In this document: positions 43,766 to 54,870 of the stretch, piece by piece
Layout of the letters: each line of letters starts with the position of its first letter
Numbering within the stretch: the first letter of the stretch is position 1
The notes under the pieces: model-generated
Databases searched by the model: none
What the model saw: the letters and a program-made list of their open reading frames with translations, nothing else
Told to the model about the DNA's origin: nothing
Assembly (NCBI GenBank): GCA_014058105.1
Contig: JACGCM010000276.1
Span: 186,001 to 250,000, forward strand
Direction of reading: 5' to 3'
Origin: Kingdonia uniflora
Taxonomy: Eukaryota > Streptophyta > Magnoliopsida > Ranunculales > Circaeasteraceae
DNA length: 64,000 bases
Program-made: the position numbers and the translations under genes

Positions 43766-46700
43766 ATGGATATTGAAAATGAAACTACAAACCATCAAGA
43801 CACAGAGGAGGAGATGGAGATGGGATTGCTTCACCAACATATCAGCATAAGAGATCAATCCCCAGACTCTGATTGTGTCAATAGCAGAGGGTATGACGCT
43901 GATACAATATCTCTTCATCACCAACAGCGTCGTAAACCATCAGACGACATCTCAGCACGAGCTAGGAGATTGTATGTTGGTAATCTCCTCTACAACATCA
44001 ATGAAGACCAACTTCGTCAAGTGTTTGAACCCTTTGGCGATATCGAATTGGTGCAGCTACCTCTTCAGCAAGAAACTGGGCTATGTAAAGGTTTTGGATT
44101 TGTCCAAGTAAGTAACATTTATTTATTTATTTATCGTCGAATATGTATGTAGGGTAATCAATTATGGTGTTCTGCTTATAGTTTGTGCGCCTTCAAGATG
44201 CAAGAGCTGCTCAAATTTTAAATGGCCAGTTGGACATTGGTGGACGAGTGATTAAGGTATGCCTAGGTGACACATACGATATTTAATGAATCTAAAAGCT
44301 TTTGTATGTATAACCATTAGTAATGCGCGTGTTTAATTCCCATTTTTTCGTTGTTTTAGGTATCAGCTGTTTCTGCTCATGTTGGGATGCAAGATATTGG
44401 GGCATATACTGCTGATTATGATGATGACGATGAAGGTGGAGGCATTGTCAGTAAATCGGTTTTTCTGTTTTTTTTTACTTTCGTTTTACTGGAAATATTT
44501 TTGTACTCGGGCTTTATGTTTAATAGGGCTTTCTCGTTAGTAAGTTTGCAAGAGTTGATATTTAGTTATCATGCTTCGTTATATTTTACGTTTAGAGCTT
44601 GTCTGTGTTTCAAGGGTCATTCTTAGATATATTATACATCTCATGTTATGTTTGTTTTTGTTAACAATTATTGCCGAGTTATTTTTCGTGTGTTTAGAAG
44701 AACCTTGCCATTATTCCCGCCTATCATTTCAATGGTCTTCACTAATTTTATACTGTATGTTGGCAAATTTATTTTGCTGAATTTTATATTTCACTCTCCA
44801 ACATGTAGTTTAAATTCTTACTTCTTATTTTGTTGATTTTCTTGTTTTGTTTTGTTTTTTGCTTTGCAGTCTTTCAATGCTCGATCTCGAGACATTCTTA
44901 TGCAAAAATTAGATTGCAGTGAAACCGCCTCACTTGGTTCTCCTGATGTTAGTGGTCTGCCAGTGTCACCAGTACTTGGTTTTGCACCTACCTTTTCTCT
45001 CGTGGTTGGACAAACTTCTTTGCCTGTAGCACTTGCAGGGTTTCCAAATCCCTCTGTAACATTCAATGTCATTGGTGATCCTTCTGAATGTTTGATGCTA
45101 CAAAATATGTTTGATCCCAAGTCGGAGGTTGTTGTACTGGCTTTGTCTAGTTCTCTCACTTTTATACAAACTGGTTTGCTTGTAAGGCAAAACATAACTA
45201 ACTTTATGCACACCCGTTATTAGTATTTACATATTACTGGTATTATTACAGGTTGAACCAGATTTCTACTTGGATATCGAGGAAGATGTTCAAGATGAAT
45301 GCTCAAAGTTTGGTGAGGTGAAACATATCCACGTTGACAAGTAAGTAACACCTTTTAGTTGTACCATATCAAAGCCTATTTCGCTTCTCGAACTCCTAAT
45401 CTTCATTCAATGTCTATCCTTCTAAGCATCCGAATTTGTAACCTTTTTATTTATGGCTGTTTTCTTTTTTATTCTATAGTGTTAGCTCTTATTATTTTGC
45501 TCTAACATCAACATCTGTTGCATAAATCGATCATCACAACCAAATGAACATGAACTGGATTGCTTGTGGTAGATCTTTGGGTTGAAGTAGACCAAAATCT
45601 GTAACAACTCCTAACAGGACATGCAAACTATATATGTCAAGAAACAATAAAAGAAATCATACAACATCAAGCATTTAATCAGCAAAGAGAAATCATACAA
45701 CAATAAAAGAAATTGTGTTTACAATGAAATGATGAATCAAAGTTCTTAACAAAACGTTAAATTTTAAATTCACCCGTGATGTGGACAACTCATAACTAAT
45801 TTTTCTCTGCATTATCTATAACAACTTTTTTCTTCTTTTTTGCTAAGTTAGATTTCATTGTTTTAAAACGAGAATGTACAAATTTTAACTACAATTAGAG
45901 ATGAAAAAAATTCTAATTAATCATAGTCTTCAAACTTCTCACTGATCTTTCACCCGTCCAGTTAGTGAATTTCTATAATATCCCAAGACACATTTTCATC
46001 GATCATATTTTTTACTGGAAATAACCTTTACCAGCACTTAGGCGAGTGTTAGATCTAGTTAAAACCAAAGATGAACCGATAACAACTCCATGTTTAGTCA
46101 TCATTTTCACACTCCATTTAGTAGCCCTTAATTTAGCACCTTGTTTCACTTCTCTTCTACATCATCAGCATTATCATTTGCCACCAAAGCAGAAACCAAA
46201 GTTTCAAAAGTGAAGCATCTCTTTCAATACCAGCCATGATAAGATTAGCATCCAAACATGCCTCCCTATCATTACCTGGTTCAAACAATTTTCAACCACC
46301 ACACGGGCAAAATTCTTGTCACCCAATGCACCATTGGAATCACCTACTCTCTTCTTATCCGTTTTCTTTTAGATTTTGTTACCTCTTGCTCACGAGCAAC
46401 ATGAATCTCATTATTCAAAGAAGTTGCATCTTTCTTTTTCATTACCGAATGAACCAAGCGACACTCCGAAATTAAATGACCAACGATTTTACAATGGTCA
46501 CAGAGTTTAGGAAGTTTAGCTACTTGAACTTCTTGGCAAAAGTCATAACCCTCACCTTCAATCGAAATTTGTTTTGGAATTGGTAAAGACAAATCAATAT
46601 TTACAAATGCTTGCAAAGAATCCAAAGTACTATTGTCAACTTGAACTGGAACCCCAACTGCTCTGCCCAAAGTGAGCTAAATCTTCTCTTCCTAAAATTC

Positions 46701-47964
46701 CATACCCAACTTTGGAAACCTGGCCGTGATCTGAGGCCAAAGCATTCTCAAGTACTTCTCTCACATCTCTTTTCATTTCTTGAACCCTGAAAACATTAAT
46801 TATTTATTCTCCGTGTTTTACTAACCATTGTTATCCAAGCCATTGGGCTCTTGGCCCAGTGGTGGTTGTGACCCTCTACCAAGAGAGGAGTCGTGGGTTT
46901 AAAACCCCACCCCATGCGGTTGGAAACTCAGGGTTACGGATCCCTATATAAAACCAGATTGCCTAGCACACACACAAAAAAAAAAAAAGTATTGTCCAAG
47001 TTCATAATTTACGAAATTCTCCAACTAATTTTCTGTGGTGCATAAATTACTTCACAAACCACATATCAAGTAAGTCAGATATTTCTCCTTGCCTGTAGCT
47101 CATTGTTTGGATGAGGTATCGATCTCATGATGCTTTCCAAATTGTACGCCCCAATACAGTTCTCAGAATGGCAATTTCCAAAATTGTTATTTGGTCTGTG
47201 AATCAGTGGATGGGCTTGTGCAAGTGGTGCACCGAAATTTCCAGAAAATTTTATTCTCTTACCTGGTGCACCATTACACCCACTCAAATCTTTTCAAACC
47301 ACAAAACCCCTTTTATGATTTCACCCTACCAAATCGTTTTCGAACAGTACCCACCTTGGCAATCTACATCGTTTGGATATTTTGTTCCGATATTCATTTT
47401 TCATGTCTTACTTTGTTTATCACAACGCTCTATACAAGATTTTAGAACCAAGTAATATGCATCTACCCCGAGTATATTAATTTTCCCCCACCCTTAAATG
47501 TATACATAAAATGGAAATTTGTATACTAACTGTTGTTTACGTTTTACTTGTTTGATGCCTGAGAGTACTCATTTCACTATTTAGATGTTTTATTCATGAA
47601 AGGAGGATTAACAGAAGGAAATAATTAACATCAAAGTGGAAATCCGAAAGTAGTATATGTTACAGTTGATATATCCCTCTCTATTTCTTGCTTGTTGATG
47701 ACAGGGACAGTGCTGGCCATGTATACCTGCAGTTTGAAAATACTAAAGCTGCCTCAGATGCACAGCGTGCACTCCATGGAAGGTGGTTTGCTGGGAAGAT
47801 GGTCACGGCAGTATTCATGGTCTCTCTCTCGCAAACATGCAGTAACAGACTACATGATTCATGACTGCATTGCAAAGAAATCTTAAAAGTTTTCAATCTC
47901 TTCTTGTTTGTGATGTCTGCAGCTGCTCCATAACTATGAAATAAAATTTCCAGATAGTAAATAA
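43766..47964 (+). CDS. CC1/RBM39-like splicing factor, N-terminally shortened
   Basis: Seven exons keep one frame: 43766-44107, 44182-44256, 44360-44446, 44870-45127, 45252-45340, 47705-47819 and 47923-47964 (stop TAA), giving 335 residues. RRM2 has RNP2 LYVGNL (69-74) and RNP1 KGFGFVQF (108-115). The linker includes VSAVSAHVGMQDIG and ARSRDILMQKLD. The C-terminal UHM-type RRM includes DPSECLMLQNMFDP, EPDFYLDIEEDVQDECSKFG and HGRWFAGKMV, and the protein ends YEIKFPDSK as in other CC1-like proteins.

Plant CC1-like proteins normally begin with a long Arg/Ser-rich region and RRM1. Both are missing here: 68 unrelated residues (MDIENETTNHQDTEEEMEMG...) replace them, and a retroelement ends 50 bp upstream. 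Three donors are weak (GTCAGT, GTTGTT, GTCTCT). It may be a functional short paralogue or a gene on the way to loss. Known members work in pre-mRNA splicing in the nucleus. Confidence 0.8.
46344..46790 (-). pseudogene. LINE ORF1 fragment (CCHC knuckle)
   Basis: The minus-strand frame reads GRAVGVPVQVDNSTLDS, then FVNIDLSLPIPKQI, EGEGYDFCQEVQVAKLPKLC and DHCKIVGHLISECRL. This is the C-terminal half of a plant LINE ORF1 (DUF4283-type) with the knuckle C-x2-C-x4-H-x4-C (CDHCKIVGHLISEC). The rest of the LINE is not seen. Confidence 0.8.
46845..46988 (+). mobile_element. tRNA-derived SINE
   Basis: About 144 bp with an A-box-like TTGGCCCAGTGGT at the head, a B-box-like GGGTTTAAAACCC ~45 bp later, and an A14 tail ending at 46988. 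Imperfect flanking repeats ('attgttatccaag' before and 'attgtccaag' after) fit a diverged target-site duplication. It lies in sense orientation in the intron of the splicing-factor gene. Confidence 0.7.
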
Positions 47965-48224
47965 TGTGCTGGTCTACAAGATGTCCATGTTTGTGACCAT
48001 GGGATGGTGGGTACTGATGATACATACATTTCAGGAGGAATTTCTGTAACATTTGTGATGCTTTCATGTTGTATAAATACATTAGATGTATGCACGGTTT
48101 TGGCTGAACTATTGTAAAATTCATTTAACTACAATTTTGCAACTTTTTCTTTATTTATATTAGTATGTGTATGTTCAATTTCAACTTAGCAAAGCAGCTT
48201 TAATTTCATCATTTTGTGAATGAG
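47965..48224. other. 3' flank of the splicing-factor gene
   Basis: Presumed 3' untranslated region. Open frames on the opposite strand here are shadows of the exons. Confidence 0.45.
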
Positions 48225-49780
48225 TTATCTTTCCAAGAATACGTTGTCCATTCCTGCGATGATATTGCCTAGCACGATGACCATGCTCTCCGCAAGAATA
48301 AGAAGGACCTGAAATACGAACTCCCTGAACTGGAACAACTGCCCTTGTATCCAAAGGTCTATAATCCCTCTGACGCTTCCTGTTCTGCCATTCTGGTGAT
48401 CTTGTCTAACAGTCGATTCACCCTCTTCCTTCTTCTTATCTGACCGTTTAAAATCCTTCAGCTTGATATTACTCTGATAGTCTTGCTCAAACTCCTGAGC
48501 TCGTGAAACCAACTACGCATAAGTCTGCCCAAGAAAACCTCTGCATCTAGTTCGAATAGGCGGAAAAAGACCCTCCATGAACTTCGCAACCTTGGACTCC
48601 TCATCAGCTATAACTGTTGGAGCATAACGAGACAACTCCGGAAAACGTGCCTCATATTGTGATATGTTCATTTCTCCTGAGTTAGCTGATAGAACTCAGT
48701 TGTCATCTGACGCTCTGTGGAAAGTACTTGTGACGACCTACCGAACGCCGGCCAAATCCACCCGAGCGTTTGAGTTCTGTCCGAATGTATATGTTCTCTA
48801 TATCCTAATATAGTTGTACGCCAAGTTTCGTCGCAATCGGATTCGATTAAGGGGACGAAAAGGGCTAGTACGCTTCGTCTCATGTTTTTACGTTTCCTTT
48901 TGGAGATTGACTATTTACTAGTAGCTATATTAAGGAGGAACCTTGGTCCGATCCTCCCATGACTAAACGAGCTTTAATGCTTGGTCATCAAGGACCCCGG
49001 CTCATGGACTATCTACAAGGGATAGTTATGAGTTCTCCTAGGCCTAGGGAAGGCTAGGGGACATTGCCTCGCAATGCGGCCGGTTTTCCAAAGAGGGCTT
49101 CATATGGCGCCGCTATGCCCCGCGGGCTATCCGAGACGCACCGCCCCTTACAGATGGACAATATAAATAGTCCAGGCTCGTCGCCCCTTGAGATATGAGT
49201 CCCTTATGTGGAAACCGGCATATGAGCTACCCTAATCCGCTACAGGACAGGTGTACTTTCCGTACCTCGCACGCATCGCGAGAGAATACGCTGTAGGGAT
49301 TATTGAGGGAACCTTCAGCGTTGTTGCCTATAACGAATACATATTCGATGACCCCTCACGAGTATCCAGGATTATCCGGATGTCGCTTTAGCATCCGTGG
49401 GTTGTATGCCACTGGCGCGCCGCGCCCGTGAAGATGGCTGGTACACGCCGACCGCGCGTCCGTGTATGCCGCACGGTCCCTTATTCCGTTGCACTCGGGA
49501 ACTGTAGAGGCGGTCCCGGGCTGGGCCGTGACAGTACTGCTCAAATAACTTAACCTTGAACTCTGCCCAAGCCAGCTAATTCCCAAAATAATTATGTTTA
49601 TTTCCATGAGACTAAGAAATCATTCCTTCGTGTAGGCATCGTGACTCACCCTTGGCAGGTGATCTGGTACAACTGTAAAATGTTCACCTTAACCTTGGCA
49701 AGATGAATACAAGCTAAATGTAAAATGAACGAGTCTAAGGATCACTCAATTTCAGTTTAGACACCCTTGTGAAAAGAACT
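48225..49780 (-). pseudogene. Gypsy gag remnant, split by a solo LTR
   Basis: Left of the LTR, minus-strand frames give SNIKLKDFKRSDKKKEEGES and, in another frame, a damaged knuckle (YSCGEHGHRARQY). Right of the LTR, the text WAEFKVKLFEQY matches the W-x-x-F...F...Y core of plant Gypsy gag; the reading continues on the other side of the insertion. Stops and frameshifts are frequent. Pol is not present. Confidence 0.65.
48729..49533 (+). mobile_element. CpG-rich solo LTR, 805 bp, with perfect TSD
   Basis: Begins TGTGACGACCTACCGAAC and ends GGCTGGGCCGTGACA. It is flanked by GTACT at 48724-48728 and again at 49534-49538. The interior is far richer in G+C and CpG than its surroundings, and contains an ATATAAATAG TATA-like box at about 49160. 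No internal domain adjoins it. The preserved CpG content suggests a young insertion, because methylated CpG decays quickly in plant repeats. Confidence 0.85.
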
Positions 49781-50272
49781 CGTAACTCAAAATTACAACT
49801 GAGTGGCATTCAGGAAAATTATTTCCTATACCGCAACGAAGATCCTTACAACCATCTAACCTTTGCTCTTTCAATTTCAATGAACTTCTCATTCACATGT
49901 CTCTATCAACCACATTATGCCTTCTGAGGACTTGCGCCTTCTGAGGTTAAATTCACAACCACTGCTCTCCAGACCCTGCAGGGGTTGAGTGACCAACATC
50001 CTGCATGTCCAACCTAGGTACATAACAATCATAAGAGATACCTAGTATTTTGCATCCCCAAAAACAAAAATCAAAATCAACATACCTACCATTTTACACT
50101 AGAAAACATTCCAATCTCATCAACTTATGCAAGAGTTGATAAGAACATCCACAAAATACAAAACAATCTGCTAAAAATTATCAAGAATGACGTTCACCAT
50201 ACTGCCTTATGGTCATTTTATTGCTATATAAATCTGGTAAAAGTCTTGTGTTCAAGGAAATTAGATAGCAAA
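49781..50272. other. Spacer between gag relic and PPR relic
   Basis: No feature recognised; probably 3' flank of the PPR gene. Confidence 0.4.
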
Positions 50273-51486
50273 CTAAGTTGTTTTTAACCTGCGAACCAGT
50301 TCTCGAAACATAGCATAAACCTCTACCATCCCTGCAGATGAGCTGTCTCCAATTTTAAACTCGTGAACTACTTGATTCAATTCAAGAAGGCTATAACGAG
50401 GTGTAGTTTGTATCCCTCGTTTTTTCATCATCATCTTTACCTTTTCAACATCCTCCCATCTACCTCCCACTCCATATATAGTTGCTAATAGTGTGTACCG
50501 AGAGACATTCAGAGGTTCCAAGTCAATTAAGTGCAGTGCGATTCGCTCTCCCAAATCCAACTCTCCTCGAAACCTGCATGATCCAAGCAAGCCGCCCAGT
50601 AGCATGGATAAGTCAAGTAATCCATCTCCAGGGAAGTTTTTCAACAGCTTCTCCGCCTCTTGAATGAGGCCTGCGCCAGCGTACAGGTTGGCCATACACC
50701 AATAGTGTGCAAACTGGGGCTTCACATTATACACATTGGCCATTTGGTTAAAGTAATGTATCCCTTTGTACAACAAGCCAGCTCGTGCACAAGCACATAA
50801 CACTATTTCCATCAATTCCCACCATGTCTTGAAAGAGAGTTATGCCGTCTATTGGGGAGCCGTGGATGCAATAACCCAATATCATTGCATTCCATGAAAC
50901 TAAATTCATTTCGGACATCCTATTGAACACTGTTCTTGCAACTTGTACCCTTTGACATTTAGCATACATATCTATAAGAGACGTTTCGAGAATCAAACTT
51001 GAGTCGAGGAAGTTCCTTATAAGTGATCCATGAATAGATCTTCCTTCCTTCAACCTGAATGGCCTTCCACAGGCAGTAATGACACTAACCATAGAAGTAT
51101 GACTTCCTTTAAATCCATTGTTAACCATTCCTCTAAATAACGTCGTAAATGACCCCATACTTAAGAGCTTGGGCGTGGCATTTACGACCCGAGTGTAGGT
51201 CAGTGGCAGAAGAGAGGAGAGGGGGGAAGGTAAAAGAGTTGGGTCGAAAGGTGCGAGGATGGTTTAGTAGCATGTAATAGTAAAAGAGATGTTGATGGCA
51301 TTGGCCGCGACGAAAGAATGCTCGGATAAGAATATTAACACAATTAGTGTCTGGTGATTTCATGTATCTAAAGATGGAAAGAGTGTAATGGAAATCTTGA
51401 AATTGTAAAGAGTAAATTAAAAGGTGAGTGAGGTTGAAGAAGTTTGAGGTGATGGAATGAGCATGGATTTGATAAAGATGTTTCAT
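50273..51486 (-). pseudogene. PPR protein of the PLS/E type, decayed
   Basis: PPR proteins bind organelle RNA for editing or processing. Three minus-strand frames follow one another: 51133-51486 (starts MKHLYQIHAHSITSNFFNLT), 50748-51158 (LIDMYAKCQRVQVARTVFNR, SWNAMILGYCIHG) and 50273-50815 (ARAGLLYKGIHYFNQM, LLGSCRFRGELDLGERIALH, ending in an E-domain-like YSLLELNQVVHEFKIGDSSS). Each change of frame marks a deletion or frameshift, one near 51150 and one near 50800. The total is about 400 residues instead of the usual 500-700, so several repeats are missing. No intron is expected or seen. I consider it a pseudogene. Confidence 0.85.
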
Positions 51487-51734
51487 TCATGCTTTTGCAT
51501 TTTGAGTGTTTGAATATTGAGAGATGTTTGGAGAGAAATATAACTGGCGCGGCCATTCATCTGGAAGGAAGTCATCCGGTGTCCATTAACATTACATCAG
51601 AGAGAGAACATCCTAGAATACTAATAATGATAATGAGATGTTTGGAGTTTGTTTCCTAATTCTTGTTATGTATTGTATAAAGGAAGGAAGGTCAAGGAAG
51701 CAACAACTGATGTATTGTATGAACAAGAGTCACT
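51487..51734. other. 5' flank of the PPR relic
   Basis: No feature recognised. Confidence 0.4.
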
Positions 51735-51868
51735 TAGAGCAAACGCAGCAGGGTGTGGGTTTGAGCCTTCCAGGAGGGTGTGGGTTTGAGCCTTCCTGGA
51801 GGGTGTGAGTTCTACCACATGGCGCTACAGTAACTCAACGGAGTGTGAGGAGCTCACACAAAAAAAAA
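51735..51868 (+). mobile_element. SINE-like element
   Basis: A B-box-like GGGTTTGAGCCTTCC occurs twice in a 26-bp tandem (about 51757 and 51783), and the sequence ends in an A10 run at 51859-51868. The A box is not clear. A tRNA-derived SINE is likely but not proven. Confidence 0.45.
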
Positions 51869-51989
51869 ACGAGTTTGGCGGAGTTTTGATTACCGTCACG
51901 TTTAAATTATTATTTGTATGTGTGAGAGAGATGAATAGTTATGCGGAGAAATAAATATTGCGCGGACTAAAGATTACCACCCATTCTCT

Positions 51990-52097
51990 TCGAACTCATT
52001 GTTGGAAGAGAATGGGTGTGAGTTGGGTTTTTTGTGGGCCCCCTGTCAGAGCCCACACCCAAAGTCACACTTGCTGCTAGAGATGCTCTTACTACAC
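51990..52097. mobile_element. MITE end fragment
   Basis: The hairpin CCCATTCTCTTC...GAAGAGAATGGG is followed by a terminus reading GCTAGAGATGCTCTTA, whose complement TAAGAGCATCTC resembles the MITE ends found at 52216 and 56896. Confidence 0.45.
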
Positions 52098-52215
52098 ATT
52101 CTGGTCGGGTATTTTTTATTTATTTATTTGGAATCTGAAAGTTAGTGAGATTTATCATTATTATTTTTTGGAATTCGACAATAAAAAGGGAAACATTTCT
52201 GTTAATTAATTAGAT

Positions 52216-52547
52216 AAGAGCATCCATAGCAGTTGGTGGATTTTACCCTAAATCCACCTACAGTAGTTGATCTCAAAATCAAGGTGGATTTTACCCAAGG
52301 CAGTTCTGAACTGCACGACATAATCAAAAACTTAAGATCTGGCCATGTGTCTCCATCTGGAGCGTCTATTACCCAACGCGCAGTTCTGCGCGGCATCAAT
52401 CCACTAAAAATCCACCCTCAAGGTGAAAAATGGATGGACACGTGGACAATTCACCTAGTTGTTGGGAGGTGGATTGGTGCTCAAGAGGGTAGATTTTTCA
52501 ATCCACTTTGCCACGTCAGAATTGACCTAGCTGATGTGGATGTTCTA
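52216..52547. mobile_element. MITE, ~330 bp
   Basis: Left end AAGAGCATCCATAGCAG and right end CTGATGTGGATGTTCT are imperfect inverted repeats. The interior has the hairpin CGCGCAGTTCTGCGCG near 52377. The interior is shared with 61420-61540 (CGCGCAGTTTTGAACTG and a 'cacgtgtcttaatctgaggc' block), showing one family with two copies in the window. A long plus-strand open frame crosses it but is not a gene. Confidence 0.6.
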
Positions 52548-52629
52548 AGGATGCGAGAGTGTGGTTCCACTGAATTAAAAGTGACCTTGTGTACTTACTT
52601 CTAAATTCTATTTCCACATCTACCGTACT

Positions 52630-52918
52630 TCTTAGGTTGTAGTAGTTAGATCTAAGTTTAGGCTATCGTTAATATCTTGCTAGGACATTGGTTTTACTTA
52701 GATCACCTTCTTTAGGACTCGTAACTTGATTGATCTTCTCATATAATTTTGTTGGGCTCTTCATGTCTCTTAACTGTGATTATCTTGATCTGTCATGTCT
52801 TATGACCTTGGATATTTGTACTTGCTGGGCATTGCTTGCTGATGCCTTGCGCATATATTTGTTCAGGTGAATTATGTTTTTAATAGTTTATTAAGAAGTC
52901 AATTTTGGGGACGTGACA
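52630..52918 (+). mobile_element. 3' end of the large Gypsy LTR family
   Basis: About 290 bp matching, in opposite orientation, the 27096-27640 end of the 2.64-kb solo LTR, with one internal gap. It ends GGGGACGTGACA, like the family terminus. The 5' part is missing. Confidence 0.7.
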
Positions 52919-52946
52919 ACTTAGTAAATAGCTTACAACCAAAAGG

Positions 52947-53173
52947 TGTAACACCCCGACTGAGAGGGTATTGGAAGGCGCCTAGCCCATAAGCGGTGAT
53001 GGTAGCACCAATGGGTTTAGTCTCATATCGCCTAAGATCTTGCTAGGTGTATGGTCTTTAAGCTAAGATTTCACTCTACATACCACCTCCTTTTCTTATG
53101 AATAAAAATCCCACACTGCTGGAGATCCGCAATGGTTAAGTGGGAATAATATTTGTAGAATGGAGTTGTGACA
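52947..53173 (+). mobile_element. Short LTR-like element, full copy (227 bp)
   Basis: Begins TGTAACACCCCGACTGAGAG and ends GGAGTTGTGACA. It matches 14997-15232 at about 85% by eye. It lies 28 bp after the Gypsy LTR fragment and has no clear target-site duplication. Confidence 0.65.
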
Positions 53174-54240
53174 AAATGAAACATCGAAGTTCCCCTTAAA
53201 AAGCTAACCTAAACTTTACAGAAATTAACGAAACTTTTTACTAGGCTTTATTACATCTAAGAGATTCTATTTACAAACTATTTGATTGAAATACCGAGGC
53301 GTTAGCCTTCGTAATTCCCACGCTCCATTTTAAGTCAAGATAAATCTCGGCCGGTGATAATGTATGGGATCGTGCCAAAAAATGCCTATCTTCATTCTAA
53401 ATCACCCCAACCCAACTCACTAGAATCAATCTTTTCTATTATGTAATAATAATAACTAGCGTGGTTGATTCTTGAGAACTATGATTATCTATGGACCTCT
53501 GATGTTAATGCTAAACTAAGGATATTGAACTTCTAGGGCTTTTCTGTCTAGTGTGTGAACTATTTATCCTTTTTCCCATTGTAATACTGACTTATAAAAA
53601 GGTATACAGTGTTAAGCTTGAACAAAATATTTAGGGATGCTTAAATAGCATCTTCCCTCACCTAATACTAAGTGGACTCATGGACTCATGACTGGTAAAC
53701 TTCAAGTCATCATGCGAATTGCAAAGTAACTTGCCTTATAAACGGTTAATCGAATTTATATGGTGTGTTACAGCTTGGGTGTTTTCCGATTTACTCGGGC
53801 TAAGATGAGCTCAATCAAGCATATACTGGTTGATCAATGATAATCACCATTACCTTTGAACACCACTTTTCTTTGGGCATCAAACATAATCACCATTACC
53901 GCATTACGGCGAGGTCCCAATCCATAATGTAAGATCCTTCACTAGTTTTATCTACATTCTAGAAGAATAAAATTTTGTAAAAAGTAGCATTTTATTTCCT
54001 CATTTTGAAATATTTCTCATGTATGTATTTATCGTCGAATATAGTAAAGTAACCTTTATATTAAGGTTAGAACTTAGAAGGGTCTAAGTTTCAACTATTA
54101 GAGATAATTATCTTGCAGATAAGATAATTATCTTGCAACTAATTCTTTCTAAATATGTAAAAGTAAACTAAATTAGGCGTGTACAAAACAATAAAAATAG
54201 TACCAGATATCTTTCTTCAGAAACTCTAGAATAACCTTCA
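53174..54240. other. Intergenic, promoter side of the PMEI gene
   Basis: No gene is recognised. Close to the promoter, the segment 'gataattatcttgca' occurs twice at 54103-54136. Confidence 0.4.
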
Positions 54241-54244
54241 GATA

Positions 54245-54254
54245 TCTATAAAAG
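54245..54254 (+). promoter_or_regulatory. TATA box of the PMEI gene
   Basis: TCTATAAAAG lies 77-86 bp before the start codon at 54331. Confidence 0.65.
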
Positions 54255-54330
54255 AAGTCCAAAACTTTTTAGAGAAAACATCACCAAAAATAGCAGCTGA
54301 TAGAGAAGAGAAACTTCAAACTTGTAAAAA

Positions 54331-54870
54331 ATGGGGTCTTCTATCTTCAATGTTTCATCCACAATCATGATATTCACAATCTGCATTCTCTCTATATCAC
54401 ACAAATCTTTTGCAGTCAACCAGCAAAAGGTTAACGAAATATGTGCCATGACCGCTTCCTCCAGCTTATGTCTACCGGTTCTAAACGGGGACTCACGTAC
54501 CAAAAATGCAGATTTGCATTCACTCCTTGGCAATGTTTTAAACATCGCGTCTCAAAAATCTGGGGAAATCCAAAGGTACTTGCCTACCACTCTTAATGGG
54601 GGACCTCATGGTTTAAAACCCAAAGTTGATACTTGCCTAAACAGTTACAAGGGATTTGATCGGTTGTTTCGCTCCACTTTTCAAAAGTTCAATGGTCATG
54701 ATTATATTGGAGTTCGTAATGCTGCAAAAACTGCTGAAAATGCTTTGATTCCATGTAGGAACGCGTTAAAGGTCCCCGGTCAAGTAATCATGGCTGAAAT
54801 GGATTTCAGGAATGATGTTCAAGATGTTGTTATTGATATTATTTGGGCGATTACTACCATGGTAGAATAA
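54331..54870 (+). CDS. Invertase/pectin methylesterase inhibitor (PMEI domain)
   Basis: A single-exon frame of 179 residues, the usual size. Residues 1-28 are a signal peptide, so the protein is secreted to the cell wall or vacuole. Four cysteines remain after cleavage (38, 47, 102, 142) in the family arrangement: NEICAMTASSSLC near the N-terminus for the helical hairpin disulphide, then DTCLNSYK and PCRNAL for the second bridge. Such proteins bind and block either pectin methylesterases or acid invertases; the sequence alone does not tell which. No lesion was found. A TATA box is properly placed upstream. Confidence 0.88.
   Translation: MGSSIFNVSSTIMIFTICILSISHKSFAVNQQKVNEICAMTASSSLCLPVLNGDSRTKNADLHSLLGNVLNIASQKSGEIQRYLPTTLNGGPHGLKPKVDTCLNSYKGFDRLFRSTFQKFNGHDYIGVRNAAKTAENALIPCRNALKVPGQVIMAEMDFRNDVQDVVIDIIWAITTMVE

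Larger units (their letters stand above)
45341..47704 (+). other. 2.36-kb intron loaded with retroelements
   Basis: This intron is much longer than the others of the gene (70-425 bp). It contains a minus-strand LINE ORF1 fragment and a tRNA-derived SINE, listed separately. The rest (45341-46340 and 47000-47704) has no recognised feature. Confidence 0.7.

Noticed and set aside
47681..48124. 147-codon minus-strand frame
   Set aside because: It is the antisense shadow of the last exons of the splicing-factor gene.
48729..49533. GC-rich island as a bacterial or rDNA insert, or as a gene with open frames on the minus strand
   Set aside because: TG...CA ends and exact 5-bp flanking duplications make it an LTR; the open frames do not resemble any protein and cross the element borders.
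52233..52604. 123-codon plus-strand frame as a gene
   Set aside because: It coincides almost exactly with a MITE and runs through both terminal repeats.
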